DNA from: Pseudomonas lundensis
GTDB taxonomy: Bacteria; Pseudomonadota; Gammaproteobacteria; Pseudomonadales; Pseudomonadaceae
Reading direction: 5' to 3'
DNA length: 64,000 nt
Assembly: GCF_002269125.1 (NCBI RefSeq)
Contig: NZ_NQKI01000008.1
Location: forward strand, 62,001-126,000
Shown here: positions 26,403-37,599 of the stretch, piece by piece
Position numbering within the stretch: the first letter of the stretch is position 1
Layout: the number at the start of each line of letters is the position of its first letter
The notes under the pieces: generated by a model
Seen by the model: the letters and a program-made list of their open reading frames with translations, nothing else
Databases searched by the model: none
What the model was told of the DNA's origin: nothing
Position numbers and translations under genes: made by a program

Positions 26403-26606
26403 CTATTGGTCAAGTTTGGCTAGGTTTATTGTTATCTTCTCGGAAATTGCGTCCGGGGCGTGGAAGGAAAGTTTGGATGTGGTTTTGTTGATTTCGATGG
26501 TCACTTCCAAAAGCTCCTCTTCGCTGAGGAACTGAGAAATCATTTTTCGTGCTCGGATTTTCATTTCTTTTGCGAGGTCGAAATTGCCTGTTCTCTTTAT
26601 GGGCAT
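26403..26606 (-). CDS. unknown small charged protein (67 aa), element cargo
   Basis: A 67-residue protein with no signal peptide. It has a helical, charged N-terminal half (KEMKIRARKMISQFLSEEELLEV) and a beta-like C-terminal half. AAGGAAG lies 8 nt before the ATG. It sits between the two lipoprotein genes, 30 bp after the upstream one and 62 bp before the next, and shares their low GC. No homologue recognised. Confidence 0.6.
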   Translation of the reverse strand: MPIKRTGNFDLAKEMKIRARKMISQFLSEEELLEVTIEINKTTSKLSFHAPDAISEKITINLAKLDQ

Positions 26607-26636
26607 GAGAGGCTTCCTTGGCTATGTGGTTGTTGA

Positions 26637-27002
26637 TTAGTTTGTGGTTGAGTTGTAAGGGTTTTGTCCCTCGTTGAACGTAAAGTTAATTACTGTGTCG
26701 TTACGAATCAGCACGTCTAGAGTTTTCTGGGTGCCGGTGGTGGTGACTTTCATGGTGACGATATAGCTCTGTGCGTGAGCAGAGCCGTTTGCGTAGGTGT
26801 AGACCCACTTTTCATCGGTGTCGTTGACTGGGCTTTTACTGAAGGGGTCGCCAAACAGGGCTTTAAGCTCTTTTGTTGTCGTCTTTCCTTTGATGATGCT
26901 AGCTACGTTCTCAGATGGGAAATCTCTACCGCTAGTGTAGTGGGAGGTAGCGCAACCGCTAAGCGTCAGGCTCATTGCCAGTACTGCCAGTACCTTTCTC
27001 AT
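26637..27002 (-). CDS. BamE/SmpA-like lipoprotein (121 aa), element cargo
   Basis: Signal peptide with lipobox LSGC (cysteine 17). The mature domain has the SmpA/OmlA-type order: IIKGKTTTKELKALFGDP turn, then a WVYTYANG strand and two further strands. This is the BamE fold, but the gene is not the housekeeping bamE. Such copies occur on prophages and satellites. It is the first gene of the minus-strand cargo group and may act on outer-membrane protein assembly or phage receptors. Confidence 0.75.
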   Translation of the reverse strand: MRKVLAVLAMSLTLSGCATSHYTSGRDFPSENVASIIKGKTTTKELKALFGDPFSKSPVNDTDEKWVYTYANGSAHAQSYIVTMKVTTTGTQKTLDVLIRNDTVINFTFNEGQNPYNSTTN

Positions 27003-27104
27003 ATCGATCCTTGATGACGTGATTTTTCACAGCATACGCTCGGATGAAATCGAAAGGCCACTGTTTAGCGCACGTCTAACAGGTGGTGCGGAGGCACAGA
27101 CCGC

Positions 27105-27127
27105 ATTCGTTTAGCAATTCGTTAAGA
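27105..27127 (+). repeat. candidate integrase arm site, tRNA end
   Basis: Paired ATTCGTT units, 22 of 23 positions identical to 18305-18327 and in the same orientation, 56 bp from the attachment repeat. In the circular form the two copies would flank the core site. Confidence 0.6.
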
Positions 27128-27146
27128 TTTTCCATTGGAAAACAAA

Positions 27147-27176
27147 AAAGGCCTACGCCGTTAAGCGTAAGCCTTT
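27147..27176 (-). terminator. tRNA terminator supplied by the element
   Basis: Stem AAAGGCCTACGC / GCGTAAGCCTTT (one mismatch). On the minus strand it is followed by TTTTTTGTTTT. It replaces the original terminator left behind at 18117-18139. Confidence 0.85.
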
Positions 27177-27183
27177 GTTTTGC

Positions 27184-27261
<78 letters not shown>

Positions 27262-27275
27262 TCAGTAGGTCGCGG

Positions 27276-27281
27276 ATTATA
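27276..27281 (-). promoter_or_regulatory. -10 box of the tRNA promoter
   Basis: A perfect TATAAT on the minus strand, 15 bp before the tRNA 5' end. It overlaps the stop codon region of the GGDEF-EAL gene. No good -35 match was found. Confidence 0.55.
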
Positions 27282-30200
27282 ACGATGGTTTCTCGGCAGT
27301 GCTATCCGAAAAATCCGAAATAGAGATACGAAGAAAGGTCGCTGCAAATTCTTCCGCTGATAAAGGCACGCTGACTATATACCCCTGAATCTGCTCGCAG
27401 CCTGCTTTGGCCAAGAAGTCTTGCTGGGCTTCGTTCTCAACGCCTTCGGCAATGACGGTGAATTGCATGCTGTGACCTAACGCAATGATGGCGCGCACAA
27501 TGGCTTCGTCATTGGGGTCGTGGGGTAAGCCGCGGACGAATGACTGGTCTATTTTCAAGGTGTCCAGTGGCAGGCGTTTGAGGTAGCTGAGTGAGGAATA
27601 TCCGGTGCCGAAGTCATCAATGGCCAGTTGCACGCCTAACCGCTTGAGCTGGTGCAGGACGTCCAGCGCTTCTTCGGTCTGGTTCATGATGAAGTTTTCG
27701 GTAATTTCCAATTGCAGGCAGCCAGGCGTGAGGCTGTATTTCTTCAGCAGTTGCCGGATACGGGCTACAAGTCGGGGTTGATGCAGTTGAGCACCGGCAA
27801 GGTTCACGGACACGGGGCCAAATGGTTCGTATGCCTGGTTCCATTCATTCAATTGCATGCAGGCACGCTCCAGCACCCAGTCGCCCACCTGGATGATCAT
27901 GCCGTTTTCTTCCGCCAAGTGAATGAAGCGCTCTGGCGCAATGACGCCCAGCGTGGGGTGGGTCCAGCGAATCAGGGCCTCGGCACCGACCAGGCCCAGG
28001 TCGGGTAGGCTGATTTTGGGTTGGTAGAACAGTGATAGTTCATTGCGCTCCAGTGCGCGTCGCAGCTCTTGTTCGAGGATCACTCGTTCTCTCGCCTGTG
28101 ACGTAAGGTCATGGGTGTAGCGCTCTACGCGGTTGCGTCCTTTTAGCTTGGAGCGGTACATGGCGGCGTCGGCGTTTTTAACCAGTGTGGCCACGTCCGT
28201 GCCGTCATGCGGGTACACACTGATGCCGATGCTGGCGCTGATAAACAGTTCGTGTTCGCCGGCGGGAAACGGTGCGCTGAAGCAGGCCAGCAGCTTGTTG
28301 GCAATCACCTCTGCATCGCGGGGCTGCTGGAGGCCGGGTAGCAAGATAATGAACTCATCGCCGCCGAGGCGGGCGACGGTATCAATGTCGCGTAATTGAA
28401 CCTTGAGGCGTACGGTAATGCCTTTGAGCAACAGATCGCCAACCGGGTGGCCCAAGCTGTCGTTGATGTTTTTAAAGCGATCAAGGTCTAGAAACAGTAC
28501 CGCCGCGTGTTGGCCTTCCGCCTTTTGCTGGTTGATGATCTGGTCAAGTCTGCTTTCGAACAATAAGCGGTTGGGCAGGCCGGTCAGCGGGTCGTGATGA
28601 ACTTGATGGTCCAGACGCGCCTGTGCGTGCTTGAGGCTGGAAATGTCGGCGAATACGGCCACAAAGTGAGTGACGATATTTTCGGGGTTGTGCACCGCGC
28701 TGATTGTCATCCAGGAGGGGTAGACCTCTCCGTTCTTGCGTTTGTTATAAATCTCCCCTTGCCAGTGACCTTCTCCGGACAGCTGATGCCACATGGCGGC
28801 AAAGAATGCGCTGTCGTGCTGACTGGAGGCCAGAATCCGGGGTGTTTGGCCCAAGGCTTCGGCCTCGCTGTAGCCTGTTATTTCAGTGAATGCACGGTTG
28901 ACGGCGGTGATTGTTTGCGCCGGATCGGTGAACAAAATGCCTTCAGCGGTACTTTCAAATACGGTGGCTGTTTGCAGGAGTTTCTCCTGCATCTGTTGGC
29001 GTTCTGTGATGTCCCGCGCAATGGTCAACATGCAGTCTTCATCGCCAATTTTTAGCGGTCGGCTAGACACTTCGCAGAGGCGGATGCGTCCGCTTTTGTG
29101 CCGTAGGTGGCACCTGAAATCACGCACAAATCCGTTCTGGGTCAGCAGCGCGAGCAACTCACTGCGCTGATGCACGTCGACCCAAATGTTGAGGTCCAGA
29201 GACGAACGCTTCAGCGCGCTGGCTTTGTCGTAGCCAGTCAAGCGGCTGAAGCCTTCGTTGATTTCGATAAGCAAGCCATCACTTTGCCTGCTCAACAACA
29301 ATCCGTCTGGCGACGCGTGAAAGGCTTTGGCAAATTTCTCTTCAGAGAGGCGAAGGGCTTCTTCGGTTTGTTTGGTTTCGCTGATGTTGATCATCAACCC
29401 GCGCAGTACGGGCGTCTGGTTATAAGTGGTGAGGGTAATGATGTCGCGTAGCCACAGTGTTTTGCCCTCTGCGGTGATGACGCGGTAGTCGATGCTGTGA
29501 TCGCGTCCGGCCTTGATTTCACCCTCGCAGAACGCTTTGGCACGGGGCAAGTCATCGGGGTGGACGATTCGCTCCCAGAAGCCAGGCGTCAGCCACTCTG
29601 CCAGCGGGTAGCCAATGAGCGTTTCGGCCTGGGGGGACACATAGGTGTAGCTGTAATCCTCCAGTTGGGCCTCCCAGGCGATGGCTGACAGACTTTCTAC
29701 CAGACCTCTGTAGCGGTATTCGCTGCTGCGCAGTTCCTGTTCGAGGGCAACCCGACGGGCTATTTCGGAGCTCAAGCGCCTGTTGATGCGCACGACCACG
29801 ATCAATACGGTAACGAGCAGCAAGATGCCCGGCAGCACGTACAGTAAAAAACCGCGCCATAACCCCTGATAATTGCCCGCGCTGCCGATCCAGCGCGCTT
29901 GAATGGCTTCTACCTCTGCGGGGCTCATGTCGGCCATGACTTTGTCCAGCAGGCGTAGCAGGATGGTTTGCTCTTTGGGTACGGCCATCGCCAGTTGATA
30001 GCGATAAGGTGTTTCGCCACTGACGTACAACCCATCCAGCTTGAGCTGGCGCAGGCTCCAGACACTGGATGCCAAGTCGCCGACCATGGCGCCTACTTGA
30101 TCAGTCGCCAGTGCCTGCAACGCGGAGCTGACATTGGGCAGGGCGACAAGATTCAGGTCCGGGTGTTGGGCATGAAGCAGCTCGTGCGGGGCATAGTTTT

Positions 30201-30648
30201 CGACCACGGCGATTTTAAGCCCGTACAGCTCATCAATGTTTTTTGGGGTGGGGCCGCCTTTGTGCGCGAGGATGACAATTGGGAAGTCGAGATAAGGACG
30301 TGTGAAGGCCAGGCTTTTCTGGCGCTCAGGGGTCGACATGATGCCGGGTAGCCAGTCGAGATTCCCTTCTTTGGCGAGTTCAAGGACGTTACTCCAATCG
30401 TAGGGCTCAACCGGCTTGATGCTCACGCCCAGACGGTTTTTGATCAGCTCCACGTAATCAGCGGCCAGTCCGGTGTAGAGGCCTTTTTCGTCGCGGAACT
30501 CAAAAGGAGGCCATGATGCATCAACCCCAAGGCGCAGTTCGGGATGTTGGGCGAGCCACTGTTGCTCCTCGTCGGTCAACGTCAGGGCGTTGGCCGCTGT
30601 AGAAAAAGCGATTAGCAGCAAGAGGATGAAAGCAGGCAGTCGTGGCAT
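27277..30648 (-). CDS. GGDEF-EAL protein with periplasmic binding-protein sensor and PAS domains
   Basis: A 1123-residue protein. Order: signal peptide (1-22), periplasmic SBP_bac_3-like sensor (about 30-255), transmembrane helix (about 262-285), three PAS segments (about 310-680), GGDEF (motif at 762-766) and EAL (motif at 890-892, AEALIRW). The GGDEF has an intact active site and an RDID I-site five residues upstream. The EAL domain keeps DDFGTGYSS and lysine/glutamate positions of active phosphodiesterases. It may make or degrade cyclic di-GMP in response to a small periplasmic ligand. The sensor resembles that of the kinase at 55963-58356 (both begin with a TDEEQQWL/AEQQQWL block). Confidence 0.93.
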   Translation of the reverse strand: MPRLPAFILLLLIAFSTAANALTLTDEEQQWLAQHPELRLGVDASWPPFEFRDEKGLYTGLAADYVELIKNRLGVSIKPVEPYDWSNVLELAKEGNLDWLPGIMSTPERQKSLAFTRPYLDFPIVILAHKGGPTPKNIDELYGLKIAVVENYAPHELLHAQHPDLNLVALPNVSSALQALATDQVGAMVGDLASSVWSLRQLKLDGLYVSGETPYRYQLAMAVPKEQTILLRLLDKVMADMSPAEVEAIQARWIGSAGNYQGLWRGFLLYVLPGILLLVTVLIVVVRINRRLSSEIARRVALEQELRSSEYRYRGLVESLSAIAWEAQLEDYSYTYVSPQAETLIGYPLAEWLTPGFWERIVHPDDLPRAKAFCEGEIKAGRDHSIDYRVITAEGKTLWLRDIITLTTYNQTPVLRGLMINISETKQTEEALRLSEEKFAKAFHASPDGLLLSRQSDGLLIEINEGFSRLTGYDKASALKRSSLDLNIWVDVHQRSELLALLTQNGFVRDFRCHLRHKSGRIRLCEVSSRPLKIGDEDCMLTIARDITERQQMQEKLLQTATVFESTAEGILFTDPAQTITAVNRAFTEITGYSEAEALGQTPRILASSQHDSAFFAAMWHQLSGEGHWQGEIYNKRKNGEVYPSWMTISAVHNPENIVTHFVAVFADISSLKHAQARLDHQVHHDPLTGLPNRLLFESRLDQIINQQKAEGQHAAVLFLDLDRFKNINDSLGHPVGDLLLKGITVRLKVQLRDIDTVARLGGDEFIILLPGLQQPRDAEVIANKLLACFSAPFPAGEHELFISASIGISVYPHDGTDVATLVKNADAAMYRSKLKGRNRVERYTHDLTSQARERVILEQELRRALERNELSLFYQPKISLPDLGLVGAEALIRWTHPTLGVIAPERFIHLAEENGMIIQVGDWVLERACMQLNEWNQAYEPFGPVSVNLAGAQLHQPRLVARIRQLLKKYSLTPGCLQLEITENFIMNQTEEALDVLHQLKRLGVQLAIDDFGTGYSSLSYLKRLPLDTLKIDQSFVRGLPHDPNDEAIVRAIIALGHSMQFTVIAEGVENEAQQDFLAKAGCEQIQGYIVSVPLSAEEFAATFLRISISDFSDSTAEKPSL

Positions 30649-30737
30649 GCGGGGCTCGTTCTACTCGCGAATGTGACGAGTGTAGACGGGCTGTGGGATA
30701 TGGACGTCAGGCGCTGGAAAGGTTGCGTAGGTATAAA

Positions 30738-30766
30738 GCAAAACCCCCGGCAGGGCCGGGGGTTTT
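30738..30766 (-). terminator. rpoD terminator
   Basis: Perfect 12-bp stem AAAACCCCCGGC / GCCGGGGGTTTT with a 3-nt loop, directly after the rpoD stop. Confidence 0.92.
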
Positions 30767-30770
30767 GGTA

Positions 30771-32621
<1,851 letters not shown>

Positions 32622-32688
32622 AACACCCTATCCACTGAAGGTCTTGGCGGGCAAAAAACAAGCCGAGGATTATACCTTAGCTATGACC

Positions 32689-34638
32689 TCACGCGCCAGT
32701 TGAGGTCGGGTTTGATGCGGGATTATTGCGACTCAGAAGGTCGCGTAACTGATTTTTCTCCTCGCTACTTAGCTCGCCTTGACGTGCTTTTCGAAGAAGT
32801 TGTTCCAGGTTTCGCTCACGTTGGCGAGCTGACAAGCTAGTTATGGTGTCGAAAAACTGTTGTTCAAGGTTGTCGGCGTCAATTAGCCATTCCTTTTCCA
32901 GCAGTCTTTGCAGCAAACGACCCTGTTCAGTGCCGTGCCAGCGGGACAACAACTGTATAGAGCTTAGCTTAGGATTCTTCTGTACGGCCTCGACCAGCGC
33001 GATCAATAGCTGGTTGTTCGTCTGGTCTTCAGCTGCAAAGTGGCCTGCGTCTTCTACTTTCTTGGCCAGTTGCGGATGGTGCAGTAAGGTTCGTAGGGCG
33101 GTTAATGTCGGAGGTTCAACGCCGACCGGAATCCAGGCCTGCTCACGCTCGCCGCCGCGCTTGCCTTTTTTGTCCCAAGGTTTGTTTTCCCATTTTTTAC
33201 CACCTGCGCCCGTTTTTTTCGGTGTCCATTCCTGTTGGGGGAGGTACGTGTCCGGCTGCTGGAAGTCGCTGTAGTCGGGCATGGCATCGTAATCAATGCC
33301 GGGATCGTAGGCGGGTTGCGAGGGTGGTGGGGCGCTTTGAGCCAGTTGGCTGACCGCTTCGCTGTTAAGGCCTGTGATCTCGCTCAAGTGTTGGCGCATC
33401 AGGTTGCGCAGGTTGGCGCCAGGCACTTTGTCGATAAGCGGTGCTGCCAGCGTGGCCATGTGGGCCCTGCCTTCGAGCGAGCGCGGATCGGTTTCTTCGG
33501 TCAGTTGCTGGAAGAAATAATCGGCCAGCGGCTGCGCGTGCTGGTTAATTCGTGCCTTGAACGCATCGGTGCCTTCAGAGCGCACCAGCGTGTCGGGATC
33601 TTCGCCTTCGGGCAGAAACAGGAAGCGGGCGCGCCGGCCGTCTTGCAGGCAGGGCAGCGTAGCTTCCAGGGCGCGCCAGGCGGCGTTGCGGCCAGCTTGA
33701 TCGCCATCAAAGCAAAACAATACGCTGGGTACGACGCGAAAAAGACGTTTCATGTGTTCTTCGCTGGTCGCGGTGCCCAGTGTTGCGACGGCATTGCGCA
33801 GGCCCTGTTGGGCGAGGGCAATGACGTCCATATAGCCTTCAACCACGATGATTTCGTCGAGGCTGCGATTGAATTTGCGTGCTTCGAACAGCCCGTACAG
33901 TTCCTGCCCTTTGTGGAAGACAGGTGTTTCGGGGGAGTTCAGGTATTTGGGTTTGTCATCGCCAAGCACGCGACCGCCAAATGCGATGATGCGGCCACGG
34001 CTGTCGCGAATCGGAAACATCACGCGATCGCGAAAGCGATCGTAGCGTTTGCCGGTTTCCGCGTTCTCTACAAGCAAGCCTGCATCGATCATGGCTTTTT
34101 GCTGCAGTGTGTCGCTGCTCAAGTGCTTGTAGAGGTTGTCCCAGCCGGGCGGTGCAAACCCGAGGCCGAAGTCCCGGGCGATTTCGCCGGTCAGGCCGCG
34201 GCCTTTCAAGTAATCCACGGCAGCCTTGCGCGCCGGGTGGCTTTTCAGGGCCTGGCGGTAAAAGTCGGCGGCGGCGGTCAGCAGCGGGTAGAGCGGCGAG
34301 TCGGTCGGCTGTCGCGGTTTGTGCGAGCGACCGCTTTCTTCTCTGGGAATCTCCATGCCCGCGGCTTTGGCCAGTTCTTCGACAGCCTGGGGGAAGTCCA
34401 GGTTGTCGTGGTCCATGATGAAGCCGAGGGCATTGCCGCCTGCGCCGCAACCGAAGCAATAATAAAACTGCTTGTCAGGGCTGACGCTGAAAGACGGTGT
34501 TTTTTCTTTGTGGAAGGGGCAGCAGGCGGTGTAATTCTTGCCTGCTTTCTTCATTTGCACGCGCGAGCTGACGACATCGACGATATCGGTGCGGTTCAGA
34601 AGGTCGTCAATAAAGCTCTGGGGGATTAACCCGGCCAT
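32689..34638 (-). CDS. dnaG: DNA primase DnaG
   Basis: A 649-residue primase with an N-terminal zinc-binding domain (CPFHKEKTPSFSVS...YCFGCGAGG), a TOPRIM catalytic core (EIIVVEGYMDVIAL and LFCFDGDQAGRNA) and a C-terminal DnaB-binding helical domain. It has an insert of low complexity near residues 445-510 (QPAYDPGIDYDAMPDYSDFQ). It synthesises RNA primers at the replication fork. It lies between rpsU and rpoD. Confidence 0.99.
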   Translation of the reverse strand: MAGLIPQSFIDDLLNRTDIVDVVSSRVQMKKAGKNYTACCPFHKEKTPSFSVSPDKQFYYCFGCGAGGNALGFIMDHDNLDFPQAVEELAKAAGMEIPREESGRSHKPRQPTDSPLYPLLTAAADFYRQALKSHPARKAAVDYLKGRGLTGEIARDFGLGFAPPGWDNLYKHLSSDTLQQKAMIDAGLLVENAETGKRYDRFRDRVMFPIRDSRGRIIAFGGRVLGDDKPKYLNSPETPVFHKGQELYGLFEARKFNRSLDEIIVVEGYMDVIALAQQGLRNAVATLGTATSEEHMKRLFRVVPSVLFCFDGDQAGRNAAWRALEATLPCLQDGRRARFLFLPEGEDPDTLVRSEGTDAFKARINQHAQPLADYFFQQLTEETDPRSLEGRAHMATLAAPLIDKVPGANLRNLMRQHLSEITGLNSEAVSQLAQSAPPPSQPAYDPGIDYDAMPDYSDFQQPDTYLPQQEWTPKKTGAGGKKWENKPWDKKGKRGGEREQAWIPVGVEPPTLTALRTLLHHPQLAKKVEDAGHFAAEDQTNNQLLIALVEAVQKNPKLSSIQLLSRWHGTEQGRLLQRLLEKEWLIDADNLEQQFFDTITSLSARQRERNLEQLLRKARQGELSSEEKNQLRDLLSRNNPASNPTSTGA

Positions 34639-35108
34639 GGCGTTCTCGTCATCTCAGCGCAAAAAAAGCCGTATAGAAAGGTTTGGTCGTGGCGGCGTGC
34701 AGGCGAAAGCGCTGCTCGTACGTGTGACGTCTGCTCAATCATCTCGGGAAGTGTATCTGTCGAAGCTCCGCAGACTCGTATTTAAATCAGAGTAAATGGG
34801 TTCGAAATATCACGCTCTGAGTCCGGCAGTGACCAATGGCTGGTCTCGGATAGCTCATAAGCAGGCATGGGAGAAATGCCTTGGGCTGATCGTCTTTTAG
34901 GAAAATCAGAGGTGTGTGCTCGTCGGTAGCCTTGAAGGCTCGTCAGTAAAGACGTGCACAGCTGGCTTAAAGGCCAGGTCTGACGTGATGTAGCAGTTTG
35001 TCGCGGTCGCATCTGCGGCCTTGACGGTAAAGCATGTAACTTGCTGCAACTGCCTACGGCCCGGCTTTAGGCCGGGCTTGGCAGAAGCTTGCAACGAACG
35101 TCTGTGTA
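34639..35108. other. 470-bp rpsU-dnaG gap without a recognisable gene
   Basis: The only open frames here are short and have no recognisable similarity. A strong stem-loop (inner stem GCCCGGC / GCCGGGC, outer CTGCC / GGCAG, 35050-35084) lies 25 bp after rpsU. It lacks a T-run on the minus strand but could attenuate rpsU transcripts, as the rpsU-dnaG terminator does in E. coli. In P. aeruginosa a YqeY-like gene sits in this interval as I recall; none is seen here. Confidence 0.5.
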
Positions 35109-35324
35109 TTAGTACAGACGAACGGCGCGGCGCTGCTCGCGCTGAACTTTCTTCGCGTGACGCTTAACAGCGGCTGCTGCTTTGCGCTTACGCTCGGAAG
35201 TCGGCTTCTCGTAAAATTCGCGGCTGCGAACTTCAGCCAGTACACCGGCTTTTTCGCAGGAGCGCTTGAAACGACGCAGAGCTACGTCGAAGGGTTCGTT
35301 CTCTTTTACTTTGACGGCTGGCAT
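35109..35324 (-). CDS. rpsU: 30S ribosomal protein S21
   Basis: A 71-residue basic protein starting [20 protein letters not shown], ending in the RRAVRLY tail typical of gammaproteobacterial S21. It joins the small ribosomal subunit near the anti-Shine-Dalgarno end of 16S rRNA and helps initiation. It heads the macromolecular synthesis operon and is divergent from tsaD, with about 198 bp between the starts. Confidence 0.99.
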
Positions 35325-35522
35325 CCAGAGCTACCTTCATTCATTACCGGGGTCAACGTCTCAAGGCAAAATCGCGTTGGAAGACGTCGGTTTTTAAGGG
35401 TTGCGGATGTTAACCCCTCATCGCCCGGAATGCAAAGCCTCTGATCGAAAACCGCTGGCCGGGGGCGGTGGTGGCGACTATTATGCGCGCCTTCGAATTT
35501 AGCCTCTACAAGGCGCAAACCC

Positions 35523-36548
35523 ATGCTAGTACTGGGATTAGAAACCTCCTGCGACGAAACCGGCGTCGCGCTATACGACAGTGAGCGCGGGCTTTTGGCC
35601 GATGCACTGTTCAGCCAGATCGACCTGCACCGCGCCTATGGCGGCGTGGTGCCGGAGCTGGCCTCACGGGATCACGTCAAACGCATGCTGCCCCTGATTC
35701 GTCAGGTGCTGGCTGAAGCTGACTGTGTGCCTACAGAAATCGATGCGATTGCCTACACGGCAGGCCCGGGTCTGGTCGGGGCCTTGCTGGTCGGGGCTTC
35801 CTGCGCTCAAGCGTTAGCGTTCGCATGGGGTATCCCTGCGTTGGGCGTGCACCACATGGAAGGCCATCTACTGGCGCCGATGCTGGAAGAGCAGCCCCCC
35901 GAGTTCCCGTTCGTCGCTTTGTTGGTTTCCGGAGGCCATACGCAGCTCGTTCGTGTGGATGGCATTGGTCAATACGCGTTGCTTGGCGAGACGCTGGATG
36001 ATGCTGCGGGCGAAGCCTTCGACAAAACGGCGAAGATGATGGGGCTTAACTACCCGGGTGGCCCCGAAATCGCCCGTCTTGCGGCGCAGGGTGTGGCGGG
36101 GCGCTTTGTCTTCCCGCGGCCCATGACCGACCGCCCTGGTCTGGATTTCAGTTTCAGTGGCCTCAAGACCTTTGCTTTGAACACTTGGCAGCGCTGCGTG
36201 GCAGCGGGTGACGACAACGAGCAGGCTCGCAGTGACATCGCCTTGGCGTTTCAGCAAGCGGTGGTCGAAACACTCACCATCAAGTGCAAGCGTGCCCTCA
36301 AGCAAGCAGGCATGAAGCGTCTGGTGATTGCGGGTGGTGTGAGTGCAAACAAGGCGTTGCGCGCTTCGCTGGAGACCATGCTCGGTGGCATGAACGGTCA
36401 GGTGTTTTATGCGCGCCCTGAGTTCTGTACCGACAACGGCGCGATGATCGCTTTTGCCGGGTGTCAGCGCTTGCAGGCGGGGCAGCATGAAAGCCTGGCA
36501 ATCAGTGTGCAGGCGCGCTGGCCGATGGAGCAGTTGAAGCCGTTGTGA
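35523..36548 (+). CDS. tsaD: tRNA N6-threonylcarbamoyladenosine synthase subunit TsaD
   Basis: A 341-residue ASKHA-fold protein with the metal-binding HHMEGH motif, the [14 protein letters not shown]-terminus and a [10 protein letters not shown]-type nucleotide loop. It transfers threonylcarbamoyl from TC-AMP to A37 of ANN-reading tRNAs, with TsaB and TsaE. It stands alone, divergent from rpsU and convergent with plsY. Confidence 0.98.
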   Translation: MLVLGLETSCDETGVALYDSERGLLADALFSQIDLHRAYGGVVPELASRDHVKRMLPLIRQVLAEADCVPTEIDAIAYTAGPGLVGALLVGASCAQALAFAWGIPALGVHHMEGHLLAPMLEEQPPEFPFVALLVSGGHTQLVRVDGIGQYALLGETLDDAAGEAFDKTAKMMGLNYPGGPEIARLAAQGVAGRFVFPRPMTDRPGLDFSFSGLKTFALNTWQRCVAAGDDNEQARSDIALAFQQAVVETLTIKCKRALKQAGMKRLVIAGGVSANKALRASLETMLGGMNGQVFYARPEFCTDNGAMIAFAGCQRLQAGQHESLAISVQARWPMEQLKPL

Positions 36549-36601
36549 TGGGGGCGTTCAGACGTTTTCAGACCGTCATGAGGCATTTTCATGCGGGCGA
36601 A

Positions 36602-37171
36602 TCAGAAATGCCGTTCGCGCCCGGCCATCAGGTCGCGTAAATTGCCGCGGTGGCGCCAGACAATCAGTGCGGTTAATCCGCACATGGGCAGCAGCGCGGC
36701 AGGCTCTTGCCAGGCCAGTAAAGGCAGGGTCAAGGGTGTGGCAATCAGCGCAGCAAGTGAACTGGTACGGGTTAGCTGGAAGGTCAGCAACCAGGCCAGG
36801 ACAGCCAGCAAGGCGGCGGGGGGGTAAAGCCCTAGCAACATGCCGGCAGCGGTCGCGACACCTTTGCCGCCCCGAAATCGGAAGTACAGCGGATACATGT
36901 GCCCGATGACGGCACAGACACCAATCCAGGCTTGTTGCTGGAGTGGCAGGTTGAGTTGGTTGGCGAGCAGGACGGGCAGCAGGCCTTTGCACAGGTCACC
37001 GAGCAAGGTCAGGACGGCCAGTTTTTTACCGGCCAGACGTAACATATTGGTCGCGCCAGCATTGCCTGAGCCACTCATTCGCGGGTCGGGATGACCCGTC
37101 AGGCGGCTGAGCAAAATGGCGAAGGACAGCGAGCCAAGCAGGTAGGCGATAATCGCCAGTAACCAAAACAT
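36602..37171 (-). CDS. plsY: glycerol-3-phosphate acyltransferase PlsY
   Basis: A 189-residue inner-membrane protein with about five transmembrane segments and the conserved [23 protein letters not shown] and cytoplasmic glycine-rich motifs. It uses acyl-phosphate to acylate glycerol-3-phosphate at position 1, the first step of phospholipid synthesis. It is divergent from folB with a 74-bp gap between start codons. Confidence 0.97.
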   Translation of the reverse strand: MFWLLAIIAYLLGSLSFAILLSRLTGHPDPRMSGSGNAGATNMLRLAGKKLAVLTLLGDLCKGLLPVLLANQLNLPLQQQAWIGVCAVIGHMYPLYFRFRGGKGVATAAGMLLGLYPPAALLAVLAWLLTFQLTRTSSLAALIATPLTLPLLAWQEPAALLPMCGLTALIVWRHRGNLRDLMAGRERHF

Positions 37172-37245
37172 GCTAACTATTCCGGGCGAGGACGCCCTGA
37201 TTCTAACGGCGCATTGCGCCCTTGTCGTGCTGCGGAGAAAAGTGC

Positions 37246-37599
37246 TTGGACAGAGTGTTTATCGAAGGCCTGGAAGTTGACACCGTAATCGGTGCCTATG
37301 ACTGGGAGCGTGGCATCCGTCAGTGTTTGCGCCTTGATCTGAGTTTTGCGTGGGATAACCGCCCGGCCGCAGCAGGGGATGATCTGACTCTGGCGCTGGA
37401 TTACGCCAGTGTCTCGGCCAGAATCCAGGCTTTTGCCGAGCAGACCCAATACCAATTGGTAGAAACTTTTGCCGAGCGTCTGGCTGAAGTGCTGATGAGT
37501 GAATTTAATATTCCCTGGCTTCACCTCAAGTTGACCAAGCCGGGCGCTGTCGCGGCCGCCACAGGGGTGGGCGTGGAGATTGAGCGCGGATGTCGCTAA
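37246..37599 (+). CDS. folB: dihydroneopterin aldolase FolB
   Basis: About 117 residues beginning [20 protein letters not shown]. The TTG at 37246 was chosen because GGAG lies 8 nt upstream and the resulting protein matches the family start; an in-frame upstream start at 37222 adds eight non-conserved residues. It converts dihydroneopterin to 6-hydroxymethyl-dihydropterin in folate synthesis. Its end overlaps folK by 10 bp, so the two steps are coupled. Confidence 0.93.
   Translation: MDRVFIEGLEVDTVIGAYDWERGIRQCLRLDLSFAWDNRPAAAGDDLTLALDYASVSARIQAFAEQTQYQLVETFAERLAEVLMSEFNIPWLHLKLTKPGAVAAATGVGVEIERGCR

Noticed and set aside
33235-34629. 464-residue frame antisense to dnaG
   Set aside because: Shadow of the primase gene; no start signal or family motif.
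34782-35012. 76-residue frame in the rpsU-dnaG gap as a remnant YqeY gene
   Set aside because: The translated sequence shows no YqeY similarity that I can see; kept as noncoding.
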